Below, in pieces: positions 45,576 to 55,864 of a stretch of DNA of 58,645 nucleotides. The notes under the pieces were generated by a model. That model was not told the DNA's origin. It ran no database searches and was given only the letters and a program-made list of their open reading frames with translations. Position numbers and translations under genes: made by a program. Each line of letters opens with the position of its first letter. The stretch's first letter is position 1. Origin of the DNA: an uncultured Pelagibacteraceae bacterium (GTDB lineage: Bacteria; Pseudomonadota; Alphaproteobacteria; Pelagibacterales; Pelagibacteraceae); NCBI GenBank assembly GCA_902581695.1, contig CACHOW010000003.1, forward strand, positions 1 through 58,645, written 5' to 3'.

Positions 45576-47351
45576 TTAATTGATATTTTTCTCTTTTTTT
45601 AGCTCTTTTAGCTCATTAAATGTTGCCTCACTCATATCTTTAGAAAACTTCGATTCTAATTCTTGAATTCTAAATTCCAAATCATAATTAATAAGATCTC
45701 TTGAAATATCCTCTAATAACTCAAGTACTTGATGATCATTGTCTGGCTTGTTTTTGAGAATATATTTTATTGGGGCAAATTTATTGATTTTTTCCGTCAA
45801 TTGTTTATCCAAATTTAAATCTTTAATAGTTATTTTTTCTTTAGATTTTAACTTTGAAATTATTGCTAAAAGTATCTTTTTATTAACTTCTGTAAAAAAT
45901 TTAATATTTTCAATTAAATGAATATTTACTTGCAAAAATGTTAAGTTATTTAACACTAAATATAAGAGAGAAAATTCTTTTAACTCTATACCAGTTAATG
46001 ATTGACTCTCGTTGTAATGCTTCTTCGTAGTATCTAACACTTTTGTTTTTTTAACATAAAATTTATTTTTATTTAAGTTTGAATGAGGCGTCAATTGCGA
46101 GATTTTTTCTAAAAAATACTCTAATACATATTTCTTTATTAAATCATCTTTAATAGTATTTGCTATAGATCTTAGTTTCTTCTCAAAAATTGCCATTGAA
46201 GAGGGGTTATTTTCTGTTTGTTTTTTATAATGACTAAAAATAAATTGGTGAACTGATAATTTACTTTGTTTCGTAAAGTCTAAAAAATAATTTTTACCAT
46301 GTTTGTTAATATAACTATCTGGATCTTCTTTATCTGGTAAAAATAAAAAAGATATTTGTTTATCTGGTCTTAGTTCTTTAATAGAGTTTTCCGCGGCTCT
46401 TAAAGCAGCTTTATAGCCACTATCATCACCATCAAAACAAATAATTAAGTCATCAAAAAACTGATTTAAAGTTATGATTTGTTTATCTGTTAAAGATGTC
46501 CCAAGGTTAGCAACTACATTTTCAATTCCATTTTTACTTAATCCAACAACATCCATATAACCTTCAACTAAATAAATATAATCTACTTTATTGGATAGTT
46601 TTCTGGCTTTATCTAAATTGTATAAATTTGAACCCTTTTTAAAAAAATTAGTTTCTGGTGAATTAATGTATTTTGCTAAAAAATCTAGATCTTGAATTAT
46701 TCTTCCTCCTAATGCAATTGGTTGAGCAGAAATATTATTAATTGGAAATATTAAACGACCCCTAAACCTTTCAACAAATATTTTCTTTTTTTCATCAAAA
46801 TAAAATAAACCACTATCTACTAAAGCTTGATTGCTAAATTCATTTTTCAATTTGTCGAAAAAGTTTGGATTTTTTTCTATATATCCAATTTTAAATTTTT
46901 TTACCTCTTCTTTACCTAAAGATCTTTTTTTTAAATAATCTCTAGCATTTGAGTAAGACTGGTTTTTCAATAACTCATTATGATAGAATTCAACATACTG
47001 ACTAAAAATAGAAAGGTACTCTTTCCATTTTTTTTCTCTTTCTTCGTCTTGTTTTGAAAAAGTGTATGGTTGCATTCCTGCTAGTTGAGCCAAATGCTTA
47101 ACTGCTTCTCCAAATTTAAAGTTTTGAGTTTTCATTATAAAATCAAAAATATTTCCATGCTCAGATGTTGCAAAACAATGATAAAATTCTTTTTCATCAT
47201 TAACTGTAAATGATGGTGTTTTTTCATTTTTAAAAGGGGACAAGCCAACATACTCCTTACCTCTTTTTTTTAAGGAAACAGATTTTGATACAACTGTTGA
47301 AACTTTTAATCTCAGTTTGATTTCATCAAGATATTCTTTGGGATATTTCAT
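45576..47351 (-). CDS. dnaG: DNA primase, with degenerate zinc finger
   Basis: A 591-residue primase making RNA primers at the fork. The TOPRIM core is intact: VEGYMDVVGL (acidic triad start), ICFDGDDSGYKAA. The RNA polymerase basic groove and C-terminal DnaB-binding region follow. In the N-terminal CHC2 domain the zinc ligands C-x2-H...C-x2-C are S38, K41, C59 and T62, so three of four are lost although the fold-forming residues (NEKTPSFTV, FYHCF) stay. Its start shares a base with the yqeY stop (TAATG). Confidence 0.95.
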   Translation of the reverse strand: MKYPKEYLDEIKLRLKVSTVVSKSVSLKKRGKEYVGLSPFKNEKTPSFTVNDEKEFYHCFATSEHGNIFDFIMKTQNFKFGEAVKHLAQLAGMQPYTFSKQDEEREKKWKEYLSIFSQYVEFYHNELLKNQSYSNARDYLKKRSLGKEEVKKFKIGYIEKNPNFFDKLKNEFSNQALVDSGLFYFDEKKKIFVERFRGRLIFPINNISAQPIALGGRIIQDLDFLAKYINSPETNFFKKGSNLYNLDKARKLSNKVDYIYLVEGYMDVVGLSKNGIENVVANLGTSLTDKQIITLNQFFDDLIICFDGDDSGYKAALRAAENSIKELRPDKQISFLFLPDKEDPDSYINKHGKNYFLDFTKQSKLSVHQFIFSHYKKQTENNPSSMAIFEKKLRSIANTIKDDLIKKYVLEYFLEKISQLTPHSNLNKNKFYVKKTKVLDTTKKHYNESQSLTGIELKEFSLLYLVLNNLTFLQVNIHLIENIKFFTEVNKKILLAIISKLKSKEKITIKDLNLDKQLTEKINKFAPIKYILKNKPDNDHQVLELLEDISRDLINYDLEFRIQELESKFSKDMSEATFNELKELKKEKNIN

Positions 47352-47812
47352 TAATTATTTAATAATTCTTTAATTAGGGGACCAGCTTTGGAAAAATCAA
47401 TTTCATCAGCATGTATTTTTTTTAATTCACCCATTACTTTACCCATATCTTTAATCGAACTTGCACCAAGTTTAGAGATAATTGCTTCACATATTTTTTT
47501 AGTTTCCTCCTCACTTAATTGCTTGGGTAAAAAACCTGTTAAAATATTGTATTCATTTTGCTCAACTTCTAAAAGGTCAGATCGGTTATTTTTTTTGTAA
47601 ATATCAATCGATTCGGCTCTTTGCTTTACCATTTTTTTTAAAAGCTTTTTTATATCCTCATCATCAGTCTCTTTTTTATCGGGACCAGATCTGTTTGATA
47701 TATCTAAATCCTTTATTGAAGACAGTATTAACCTATAAGTTGAGATTTTTGTTTTATCTTTAGCTTTTAACGCGCTTTTATATTCAGTTTCGATTGTTTG
47801 TTTTAATGACAT
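47351..47812 (-). CDS. yqeY: GatB/YqeY domain protein
   Basis: A 153-residue helical protein of the YqeY family, related to the tRNA-binding tail of GatB. Visible blocks are LKAKDKTKISTYRLILSSIKD, MVKQRAESIDIYKKNNR, E-x2-EYNILTGFLPKQLSEEE and MGKVMGELK. Its exact function is unknown, though a tRNA-linked role is suspected. It heads the operon with dnaG and rpoD and is divergent from carA, an alphaproteobacterial arrangement. Confidence 0.92.
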   Translation of the reverse strand: MSLKQTIETEYKSALKAKDKTKISTYRLILSSIKDLDISNRSGPDKKETDDEDIKKLLKKMVKQRAESIDIYKKNNRSDLLEVEQNEYNILTGFLPKQLSEEETKKICEAIISKLGASSIKDMGKVMGELKKIHADEIDFSKAGPLIKELLNN

Positions 47813-47888
47813 GATTTTTTAATCTACTGCAAAGATAAAAATCTTCAAAAGAAAAATTGTTTTTTTACAATTTTATAATACATCTCTG

Positions 47889-47917
47889 TTGCGATAATAA
47901 ATCAATTATTGTATTAA
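47889..47917 (+). promoter_or_regulatory. Probable sigma-70 promoter of carAB
   Basis: TTGCGA (47889-47894) and TATTAA (47912-47917) are 17 bases apart. Transcription would begin near 47924, leaving a very short leader before the TTG start of carA at 47939. Both hexamers deviate from consensus, so the call is moderate. Confidence 0.45.
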
Positions 47918-47938
47918 CCTTTAACTTATGAGTTGTAA

Positions 47939-49132
47939 TTGATCAAAAAAGTTAAAAAAATTAACTCAAAAAATTCGCAAATTACTACAGGTATTTTAGT
48001 TCTTGAAAACAAGAGAGTTTTTAAGGGTATTGGTATTGGCTATCAAGGAGAAGCAACTGGAGAGGTTTGCTTTAACACTTCATTAACAGGATACCAAGAA
48101 ATTATATCAGACCCTTCTTATGCAGGACAAATTATAAATTTCACATTCCCCCATATTGGAAACGTTGGGACCAACAAAGAAGATTTTGAGTCTGACAAAA
48201 TATGGACTAGAGGAGTAATTTTAAATTCTGAGATAACTTCACCATCAAATTATAGATCTTTTCAACATTTAGATTTATGGCTTAAAAAAAATAAAATAGT
48301 TGGAATTACAGGGCTAGATACAAGAAGTTTAACTAATTCAATAAGAGACAAAGGTGCTCCAAAAGGAACTATTGCTTATTCAAAAAAAGGTAAGTTTAAT
48401 ATTAGTAAACTTGCAAACTCAACAATAAAATGGAGTGGGTTAAAAGATTTAGACCTTGCAGAAAAAGTAACCACTCCAAAAAATTATATTTGGAAAGGAC
48501 TACAAACCTGGAAAAGGGGGATTGGCTTTAAAAAAAATACTAAAAGTTCTTTTCATGTTGTGGCTATAGATTATGGAATCAAAAAGAATATTTTGAGATA
48601 TTTTTCTGACTTCAATTGTAAAGTAACGGTTGTTTCTTGCAAAACATCAGCTGAAAAAATTCTAGCCCTTAAACCAAATGGTATTTTTTTGTCTAATGGT
48701 CCAGGGGATCCAGCAGCGACTGGTAAATATGCAATTAAAATAATTCAAAATCTAATTAAAAAAAATTTACCATTATTTGGTATTTGTCTTGGCCATCAAA
48801 TTCTTGCATTAGCATTGGGAGGAAAAACAAAAAAAATGAAACTTGGTCATAGAGGTGCAAATCATCCTGTTAAGAATTTAATAAATGATAATGTAGAAAT
48901 AACCAGTCAAAATCATGGCTTTGAAGTTGTCAAAGAATATTTGCCTAAAACTATTCAGGTCACTCATAAATCTTTATTTGATCATAGCATCGAGGGTATT
49001 AAATTAAAAAATAAACCTGTATTTTCTGTTCAATACCACCCAGAGTCAAATCCCGGTCCACAAGACAGCGTATATTTATTTCAAGAATTTATTAACAACA
49101 TGAAAAAAAATGCCAAAAAGAAAAGATCTTAA
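47939..49132 (+). CDS. carA: Carbamoyl-phosphate synthase small subunit
   Basis: A 397-residue glutaminase subunit feeding ammonia to CarB for pyrimidine and arginine synthesis. Blocks seen: [32 protein letters not shown]-like [21 protein letters not shown], the nucleophile cysteine in [15 protein letters not shown], and the catalytic HPES ([10 protein letters not shown]). No in-frame ATG is available near the expected N-terminus; TTG at 47939 is the best start and gives a lysine-rich tail of about 18 residues. It overlaps carB by 23 bases. Confidence 0.93.
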   Translation: MIKKVKKINSKNSQITTGILVLENKRVFKGIGIGYQGEATGEVCFNTSLTGYQEIISDPSYAGQIINFTFPHIGNVGTNKEDFESDKIWTRGVILNSEITSPSNYRSFQHLDLWLKKNKIVGITGLDTRSLTNSIRDKGAPKGTIAYSKKGKFNISKLANSTIKWSGLKDLDLAEKVTTPKNYIWKGLQTWKRGIGFKKNTKSSFHVVAIDYGIKKNILRYFSDFNCKVTVVSCKTSAEKILALKPNGIFLSNGPGDPAATGKYAIKIIQNLIKKNLPLFGICLGHQILALALGGKTKKMKLGHRGANHPVKNLINDNVEITSQNHGFEVVKEYLPKTIQVTHKSLFDHSIEGIKLKNKPVFSVQYHPESNPGPQDSVYLFQEFINNMKKNAKKKRS

Positions 49133-52100
49133 GAAAATATTAGTTGTTGGTGCTGGACCAATTATTATTGGTCAAGCATGTGAATTTGATTATTCAGGAA
49201 CGCAAGCATGTAAGGCATTAAGAGATGAGGGTTATAAAGTTGTTTTGATTAATTCAAATCCAGCGACTATCATGACTGATCCAGATGTCGCTGATAAAAC
49301 TTATATTGAACCTATTACTTTAGAGGTTTTAGAAAAAATTCTAATTAAAGAAAAACCAGATGCAATTCTTCCTACAATGGGTGGTCAAACAGCTCTTAAT
49401 CTTGCAATGGAAGCTGAAAAAAAAGGAATTTTAAAAAAATATAAAATTGAATTAATCGGGGCAAATTCTAAAGCAATTGCTAATGCAGAAGATAGAAAAA
49501 AATTCAGAAAAAATATGATTGATATCGGTTTAGATTTACCTAAATCAGAAATTGTTAACAATATTAAACAATCATCGAATGTTTTAAAAAAAATTGGTTT
49601 GCCAGCAATTATCAGACCAGCATTTACACTCGGAGGTCTTGGAGGGGGAATTGCAAAAAATAAAAAGGATTACCAAAAAATTATTAAAAGTGGATTACAC
49701 GAATCTCCAGTTAGCCAAGTACTAGTTGAGGAGTGTTTGGAGGGATGGAAAGAATTCGAAATGGAGGTTGTAAGAGATAAAAAAGATAATTGTATAATCA
49801 TCTGTTCAATTGAAAATGTTGATCCAATGGGTATACATACAGGAGACTCTGTCACAGTGGCTCCTGCACTTACCTTGACTGACAAAGAATACCAAATAAT
49901 GAGAAATGCCTCTATAGCATGCTTGAGAAAAATTGGAGTTGAAACCGGTGGTTCAAATGTTCAATTTGCAATTAATCCTAAGAACGGTCGCATGGTAGTT
50001 ATTGAGATGAATCCAAGAGTATCAAGATCATCAGCTCTAGCATCAAAAGCAACAGGTTTTCCAATTGCAAAGGTTGCTGCAAAATTAGCAGTTGGCTATA
50101 CATTAGATGAATTAAAAAATGAAATTACTAAAGTAACCCCAGCGTCGTTTGAGCCCAGTATCGATTATGTAGTAACAAAAATCCCAAGATTTACTTTTGA
50201 AAAATTTACCACTTCCCCATCAAACTTGGGGACGTCAATGAAATCAGTTGGAGAGGCTATGGCGATTGGTAGAAATTTTAAAGAGTCATTACAAAAAGCT
50301 TTGGTTTCTCTTGAAACTGGTTTTTCAGGATTAGATAGAGTCTTTGATTTAAATAAAAAACAAATAGAAAAAAAACTTAAAGATAATATTCCAGATAAAC
50401 TTCTCTTGGTTGCTGAAGCTATTAGAAAAAAAATTAATTTAAAGAGAGTATTTTTACTTACTAAAATTGACCCATGGTTCTTGGAACAAATAAAAGAATT
50501 AGTGGATAATGAAATAAAAATTAAAAATAATGGATTACCAAAAAATTTTAATGAATTTAATATGATAAAATCTATTGGTTTTTCTGATAAAAAATTAGCA
50601 GAATTAACCAATACTTCAGAGGATATAGTTAGACAAAAAAGATCTGCGCTTAAAATTTTACCTGTATTTAAAAAAGTTGATACTTGTGCTGCTGAGTTTA
50701 AATCTTTCACACCCTATATGTACTCAACATATCAACGAAATTTATCAATAAATTCTGAATGTGAGGCTAATCCATCTGGTAGAAAAAAAATTATAATATT
50801 AGGAGGAGGACCTAACAGAATAGGACAAGGGATTGAATTTGACTATTGTTGTTGTCAGGCAAGCTTTTCTCTTAAAGACGCAGGCTTTGAAACCATTATG
50901 GTAAATTGCAATCCTGAAACAGTTTCAACTGACTATGACACAAGTGATAGGTTATATTTTGAACCTTTAAAAGAGGAATATGTTTTTAATATAATTAAAA
51001 AAGAAAAAGAAAAAGGGAATTTAGTTGGGATTATCGCGCAGTTTGGTGGTCAAACTCCTATTAAACTAGCTAAGTTTTTATATGAAAATAAACTTCCAAT
51101 TTTAGGGACGCAATATACTTCAATAAATTTAGCAGAGGACAGAGATCTGTTCAGAAGTCTTCTCAATAAATTGAAACTTAAACAAGCTGAAAGCGGAATT
51201 GCAAAAACTTACAAACAAGCAATCCAAATTGCTGAGAAAATTGGCTTACCACTAGTCGTTAGACCCTCGTATGTATTAGGTGGTAGAGCAATGGAAATTA
51301 TTCATGAAAAAAGTCAGCTTAAAAAATTTGTTCAAGAAGCATTCAAAGCTGCTGAGGATAACCCAATTTTGATAGACAAGTTTATTGATCATGCAATGGA
51401 AGTTGACGTAGATGCAATATCAGATGGCAAGCAAGTTCATGTTGCAGGAATTATGCAACATATCGAGGAAGCTGGAATTCATTCAGGCGACTCTGCTTGT
51501 TGCTTACCTCCAGTGTCAATCAAACCTTACTTAATAAAAGAAATTGAAAATCAGACTAGAAAGTTAGCTTTAGCTTTAAAAGTAAAAGGTTTTATGAATA
51601 TTCAGTTTGCTATCAAAAAAGATGAGATTTATGTAATCGAAGTGAATCCTAGAGCTAGTAGAACAGTGCCATTTGTTTCAAAAGCTAAAGGCTTGCCTCT
51701 TGCTAAAATTGCATCAAGGATAATGGCAGGAGAAAAATTATCCAAATTTAATTTAAAAGATAAATCTAAAAATATGTATGCAGTTAAAGAGGCTGTATTT
51801 CCTTTTAATAAATTCCCTAATAGCGATTTGCTTTTAGGTCCAGAAATGAAATCTACTGGTGAAGTTATGGGATTTGATAAAAATTTTGGAATGGCGTTTG
51901 CCAAAAGTCAAATTGCTTCAGCAAACTCATTACCAAAAAAAGGTCTTGCCTTCATATCATTGAAAGATTCTCATAAAGACGAAGGAATATATTTAGCCAA
52001 AGAGCTTATAAAATTAAATTTTACTTTATGTGGAACAAGAGGCACAGCAGAATATATTCGTAAGCATAAAATGAAATGTAGAATTATAAATAAAGTGAGT

Positions 52101-52334
52101 AGTGGTTCTCCCCACATAGTTGACGTTTTAGACTCAAAAAAAATTGGACTTGTTATTAACACTGGTGGAGGTGTCAGTGAACACAGATTAGATGATGCAA
52201 TTGCTTTAAGGCGAGGAACACTTAAAAATAAAGTTCCTTACTGTACCAATATGTCAACTGCACTTGCATGTTTAGAAGCCATTAAGTCACTTAAAACTAA
52301 AAGATTAGAAGTCACTTCTCTTCAGGATGTTTAA
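49110..52334 (+). CDS. carB: Carbamoyl-phosphate synthase large subunit
   Basis: A 1074-residue enzyme with two ATP-grasp synthetase halves and a C-terminal allosteric MGS domain. The first half opens [20 protein letters not shown] and the second [20 protein letters not shown], showing the internal duplication. Metal-site motifs [20 protein letters not shown] and [20 protein letters not shown] occur once in each half. Full family length. Translation is coupled to carA through the overlap, and the 3' end overlaps the oxygenase gene by 4 bases. Confidence 0.97.
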   Translation: MPKRKDLKKILVVGAGPIIIGQACEFDYSGTQACKALRDEGYKVVLINSNPATIMTDPDVADKTYIEPITLEVLEKILIKEKPDAILPTMGGQTALNLAMEAEKKGILKKYKIELIGANSKAIANAEDRKKFRKNMIDIGLDLPKSEIVNNIKQSSNVLKKIGLPAIIRPAFTLGGLGGGIAKNKKDYQKIIKSGLHESPVSQVLVEECLEGWKEFEMEVVRDKKDNCIIICSIENVDPMGIHTGDSVTVAPALTLTDKEYQIMRNASIACLRKIGVETGGSNVQFAINPKNGRMVVIEMNPRVSRSSALASKATGFPIAKVAAKLAVGYTLDELKNEITKVTPASFEPSIDYVVTKIPRFTFEKFTTSPSNLGTSMKSVGEAMAIGRNFKESLQKALVSLETGFSGLDRVFDLNKKQIEKKLKDNIPDKLLLVAEAIRKKINLKRVFLLTKIDPWFLEQIKELVDNEIKIKNNGLPKNFNEFNMIKSIGFSDKKLAELTNTSEDIVRQKRSALKILPVFKKVDTCAAEFKSFTPYMYSTYQRNLSINSECEANPSGRKKIIILGGGPNRIGQGIEFDYCCCQASFSLKDAGFETIMVNCNPETVSTDYDTSDRLYFEPLKEEYVFNIIKKEKEKGNLVGIIAQFGGQTPIKLAKFLYENKLPILGTQYTSINLAEDRDLFRSLLNKLKLKQAESGIAKTYKQAIQIAEKIGLPLVVRPSYVLGGRAMEIIHEKSQLKKFVQEAFKAAEDNPILIDKFIDHAMEVDVDAISDGKQVHVAGIMQHIEEAGIHSGDSACCLPPVSIKPYLIKEIENQTRKLALALKVKGFMNIQFAIKKDEIYVIEVNPRASRTVPFVSKAKGLPLAKIASRIMAGEKLSKFNLKDKSKNMYAVKEAVFPFNKFPNSDLLLGPEMKSTGEVMGFDKNFGMAFAKSQIASANSLPKKGLAFISLKDSHKDEGIYLAKELIKLNFTLCGTRGTAEYIRKHKMKCRIINKVSSGSPHIVDVLDSKKIGLVINTGGGVSEHRLDDAIALRRGTLKNKVPYCTNMSTALACLEAIKSLKTKRLEVTSLQDV

Positions 52335-52996
52335 GTATTTACTTTCCAATCGGTTTCAAATGTAACATAGTTTACCTGGATACATCTTCTCTCTTTAACT
52401 ATTTTCTTCTTTTCCATCCCATGCCAAGTATTTGGTCCACTAGTAAATAAATAACCATAATTATGTTTATAAGGAACCGTTTTTACTTTTTCTAATTTCT
52501 CATTGTAAAAATCTGTGCCCAATTCTTCAGACTCGTTAGCATTATTTACAAATATTAATCCTGACATAAGTTTTTCTTTAATATCACAATGAGGCTTAAG
52601 CCAAAAACCTTCTCGATCACAAATAACTTCCAATCGAACATATGAGTTTGATAGATCTTTATTTATCATTTTTGAAATTTTTTCATAAACTTCTTTAGAC
52701 TGTAGTTCATTAATAAATTTTACTAGATGAGGAAATTGTGAAGAATTTTCTTTTGTTACAAAACATCTGAATTTAATAGCCTTGCCACCTGAAGAGTCGC
52801 CTTCCCTAAACTCTGCAGCTCCACCATCTATTGCTCTTGTGCCATCATAATTAAGATTATATTTGCTTACATCTGGAATGTCAGCTTTAACTATTTCTTC
52901 TATTGCTTCATTTGTAAGCGCGTTATAATATTCATAATGATCAAAAGGAAATTCATGCTTTTTAGATTGATTTTGAATTGAATTTAAAAAAGTCAT
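52331..52996 (-). CDS. 2-oxoglutarate/Fe(II)-dependent oxygenase-like protein
   Basis: A 221-residue protein with a double-stranded beta-helix pattern. The iron triad is H136 and D138 ([10 protein letters not shown]) with H192 (NTWHGMEKK), and R203 or R204 is placed to bind 2-oxoglutarate. Spacing between the H-x-D and the distal histidine (54 residues) is normal for the family. The substrate is not evident. It starts in a TAATG junction with the ELM1-like gene, so the two are probably co-translated, perhaps acting on one glycan or protein target. Confidence 0.72.
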   Translation of the reverse strand: MTFLNSIQNQSKKHEFPFDHYEYYNALTNEAIEEIVKADIPDVSKYNLNYDGTRAIDGGAAEFREGDSSGGKAIKFRCFVTKENSSQFPHLVKFINELQSKEVYEKISKMINKDLSNSYVRLEVICDREGFWLKPHCDIKEKLMSGLIFVNNANESEELGTDFYNEKLEKVKTVPYKHNYGYLFTSGPNTWHGMEKKKIVKERRCIQVNYVTFETDWKVNT

Positions 52997-53940
52997 TAAG
53001 AATTTATTTTTTGTTTGATTATTTTTGCTACTCTATTAGTTTCATCTAGTTTTTGATAGTTCCAATTTTCCTCTTCTTCACCTAAATTTCTTATTATATT
53101 TAATTCTCTGAATAAATTTCTAAATTTTCGAAATCTTTTATCATTTTTTTTTGTTAAAATATTTGCGACATAAATAGGTTTTCCAGTTAATGCTGCTTCT
53201 GAGATCATTGAACTTGAATCACAGGTTACAACTATACTTGTAGATATAGATAAAGCAGATAGATAAGCTTTTTTATCTACATTATCTATAATTGTATGAT
53301 TTTTACCAAAATATTCTTTAGCATAATCTATTGAATTTTTCGGGGTCCTCATTGATGGAATTACAACAAGTTGAAAATCATTTTTTTTTAGTAAATTATT
53401 TAAATTAGTAAAAATATTTTTTATATTCTCTGAAGAATAATCATAATATTTTGTTGGACCACCCAAAATTAATGAGCAAATTTTTCTTTGGTCTTTTTTA
53501 ACAAATGAATTTAAATAATCTTTATTTTTAATAATTTCATCATCTGTAAGATAGTGAATCGCTCCCTTTGTACTGATCACATTTTGACCATTTATATCAT
53601 CGTGCTCAGGAGCAACAATAAAATCAAAATGACTAAAGTTTACCTTAGGATCTTGGATATGAATATTAAACACTTTTTTTTTTGAATTATTTTTTAAATG
53701 AATTGAGGGAATTACACTCTTTCGTCCACAAGAAATAATTAAATCAAATTCTGTTTGGTTAATCTTTTTAAATACACTTTGCGAAATCGGAGTAAGTTTT
53801 GGTGGTATCATTTTCCAAAAATTATTTAGTTCAACTGTATGGTGTGTAAAATCAATGTCTAATGCTTTTGCTAATCCCTCTACTTGGCTAATCATTCCAT
53901 GCATGCCTTGAGTCAATAATATACCTTTTAATTTGTTCAT
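52996..53940 (-). CDS. ELM1/DUF1022-family protein (putative glycosyltransferase-like)
   Basis: A 314-residue protein matching the mitochondrial fission ELM1 family by the IHIQDPKVNFSHFDFIVAPEHDD block, VISTKGAIHYL, SLILGGPTKYY and the C-terminal VTCDSSSMISEAALTGKPIYV. The overall GT-B-like layout suggests a glycosyltransferase relative, but the bacterial function is not established to my knowledge. It forms a two-gene unit with the 2OG oxygenase and is divergent from trxB with only 21 bases between. Confidence 0.75.
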   Translation of the reverse strand: MNKLKGILLTQGMHGMISQVEGLAKALDIDFTHHTVELNNFWKMIPPKLTPISQSVFKKINQTEFDLIISCGRKSVIPSIHLKNNSKKKVFNIHIQDPKVNFSHFDFIVAPEHDDINGQNVISTKGAIHYLTDDEIIKNKDYLNSFVKKDQRKICSLILGGPTKYYDYSSENIKNIFTNLNNLLKKNDFQLVVIPSMRTPKNSIDYAKEYFGKNHTIIDNVDKKAYLSALSISTSIVVTCDSSSMISEAALTGKPIYVANILTKKNDKRFRKFRNLFRELNIIRNLGEEEENWNYQKLDETNRVAKIIKQKINS

Positions 53941-53961
53941 TAAATACTATATAGCTCTCAT

Positions 53962-54909
53962 ATGAGTCAAAATCCAACTAAACACACAAAAGTATTAATA
54001 ATTGGATCCGGTCCAGCTGGATATACTGCTGCAGTTTATGCAGCGCGTGCAATGCTAAATCCAATTCTAGTTTATGGATCTGAGCCCGGAGGACAGTTAA
54101 CGACAACTACTGATGTTGAAAATTATCCTGGGTTTGCTGATGTTATTCAGGGACCTTGGTTAATGGATCAAATGAAAGATCAGGCAAAGGCAGTTGGAAC
54201 AGAAATGATCCAGGATCATATTCAGTCAGTAAATTTAAAATCTACACCATTTGAGGCAGTAGGAGATACTGGTCAAAAATTTACCGCAGATAGTATTATT
54301 ATTTCAACTGGTGCTCAAGCAAGATGGTTAAACATAAAATCAGAACAAGAATTTAGAGGCTTTGGGGTTTCAGCATGTGCTACATGTGATGGATTTTTCT
54401 TTAAGGAAAAAGAAGTAGCAGTAGTTGGTGGTGGAAATGCTGCTGTAGAAGAAGCAATGTTTCTTACAAAATTTGCGTCCAAAGTAAAATTAATTCATAG
54501 ACGAGATAGTTTAAGAGCTGAAAAAATGCTTCAAAAAAAATTAATGGAAAATAAAAAAATTGAAATCATTTGGGATACAGTCATTGAAGACGTAATAGGT
54601 GATAAAGAGCCTAAGAATGTTAAAGGTATTAAAGTGAAAAATGTGAAAACAAATAAAATAGAAGAAATTAAGGTTGATGGGTTGTTTGTTGCAATTGGTC
54701 ATGATCCAGCAACTTCTCTATTCAAAGATCAATTAAAAATGGACAATGAAGGATATTTGATTACAAAACCAGATTCTACTGAAACTAATGTTCCTGGAGT
54801 TTATGCTGCAGGAGATGTAAAGGATAAAACTTTTAGACAGGCTGTAACTGCTGCGGGAATGGGATGTATGGCGGCTCTTGAAGCTGAAAAGCACCTTTCG
54901 CATAAGTAA
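53962..54909 (+). CDS. trxB: Thioredoxin reductase
   Basis: A 315-residue NADPH/FAD disulfide reductase keeping thioredoxin reduced. FAD motif GSGPAGYTAAVYAARA (about 15-30), the redox-active CATCDG (about 138-143), NADPH motif GGGNAAVEEA, and C-terminal YAAGDVKDKTFRQAVTAAG_GC_AA pattern are all present. It is the true trxB, in contrast to the CxxC-less homologue at 1621-2637. The next gene starts one base after its stop. Confidence 0.97.
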   Translation: MSQNPTKHTKVLIIGSGPAGYTAAVYAARAMLNPILVYGSEPGGQLTTTTDVENYPGFADVIQGPWLMDQMKDQAKAVGTEMIQDHIQSVNLKSTPFEAVGDTGQKFTADSIIISTGAQARWLNIKSEQEFRGFGVSACATCDGFFFKEKEVAVVGGGNAAVEEAMFLTKFASKVKLIHRRDSLRAEKMLQKKLMENKKIEIIWDTVIEDVIGDKEPKNVKGIKVKNVKTNKIEEIKVDGLFVAIGHDPATSLFKDQLKMDNEGYLITKPDSTETNVPGVYAAGDVKDKTFRQAVTAAGMGCMAALEAEKHLSHK

Positions 54910-54910
54910 A

Positions 54911-55858
54911 GTGAAAAACAATTTACACGTTTTTTTAGGAGCCACTGTAGCTGATGCTGCGGCAAGACCATTGCATTGGGTTTATGATCAAAAAAAACTC
55001 CTAAGTTACATTAAAGGAAGAAAAGATTTTGCTTTCTTAAAAAAAAATAAAAGTCCATTTTACAATATCAAAACTGGAAAAGTTTCAGGATATAATGAAA
55101 TCGGCCAAGTAATGTTTAAAACATTGCTTGAAGACGACAGAAATATTGAGGAGAGATTCAAAAAAAATATTACAAAAAATTTTGGTCCAGGAAGTATATA
55201 CTGGAAAAATTTGAGTCTAAGAGCGAAATATAGAAAAGTTAAAGATTGGCGAGGAATAATTAAAGGTCCTTGGATCCATCAAAATATAATAGAAACTGTC
55301 AAAAATTTAAAAGCTAAAAAAAAGATAACCGGAGGCACAAAGGTAAATGAATCAGATGGTTATTGTGCTGCTCTTCCCTATTTTTTGTATGGCTACAATT
55401 TTAAAAGTATAAAAAAAATTATCTCCACAGTAACTATCTCAAAAATAAGTCTAAAATACGCTCTAGCAAAATTTTATCTTCTAGATTTAGCTCTAAAAGG
55501 TAACAAAGATCCTATAAATGAATTCGTAAAAAAATTCAAAAAAAATTTATATTTCAAAAATGTCATAGAAGACATTCAAAAAGTGAAAAAATATAAATCA
55601 AAGCCTCACCCATTTATAGTTAAAAAATTTGGAATGGCATGTAGCTATCCAGGAACTTTTAATAGCTCAATTCACTCAATTATTAATTCGAAAAATTTTA
55701 AAAGTGCAATTTTAAGGACAATTAAGGCTGGTGGCTGTAACTGTTCAAGAGTCAACTTTGTTGGAGCATACTTCGCAGCATTAAAAGGAGTGAACACTAT
55801 CCCCAAATCCTGGATAAAAAAAACTTTTCCTGCTAGAAAAATATTAGAACAAAAATAA
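54911..55858 (+). CDS. ADP-ribosylglycohydrolase-fold protein (J1-crystallin-like branch)
   Basis: About 315 residues from a GTG start at 54911, one base after the trxB stop; an upstream in-frame TTG at 54878 lies inside trxB and is less likely. The N-terminal FLGATVADAAARPLHWVYD resembles the metal-site opening of ADP-ribosylglycohydrolases, especially the J1-crystallin-like branch as I recall it. ESDGYCAALPYFL and the C-terminal AGGCNCSRVNFVGA follow. The canonical GGD metal aspartate is replaced by cysteine (C276). Pairing with trxB hints at a redox or NAD-linked role, which is only inference. Confidence 0.7.
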   Translation: MKNNLHVFLGATVADAAARPLHWVYDQKKLLSYIKGRKDFAFLKKNKSPFYNIKTGKVSGYNEIGQVMFKTLLEDDRNIEERFKKNITKNFGPGSIYWKNLSLRAKYRKVKDWRGIIKGPWIHQNIIETVKNLKAKKKITGGTKVNESDGYCAALPYFLYGYNFKSIKKIISTVTISKISLKYALAKFYLLDLALKGNKDPINEFVKKFKKNLYFKNVIEDIQKVKKYKSKPHPFIVKKFGMACSYPGTFNSSIHSIINSKNFKSAILRTIKAGGCNCSRVNFVGAYFAALKGVNTIPKSWIKKTFPARKILEQK

Positions 55859-55864
55859 TACTAT

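Noticed and set aside
47853..47874. AAAATTGT / ACAATTTT hairpin between yqeY and carA as a terminator or attenuator
   Set aside because: The stem is almost purely A-T and would be weak, no gene ends here (both neighbours start here), and such repeats are expected by chance at this base composition.
50165..50710. 181-codon minus-strand frame inside carB
   Set aside because: It is antisense to a strongly conserved carB segment and has no recognisable domain.
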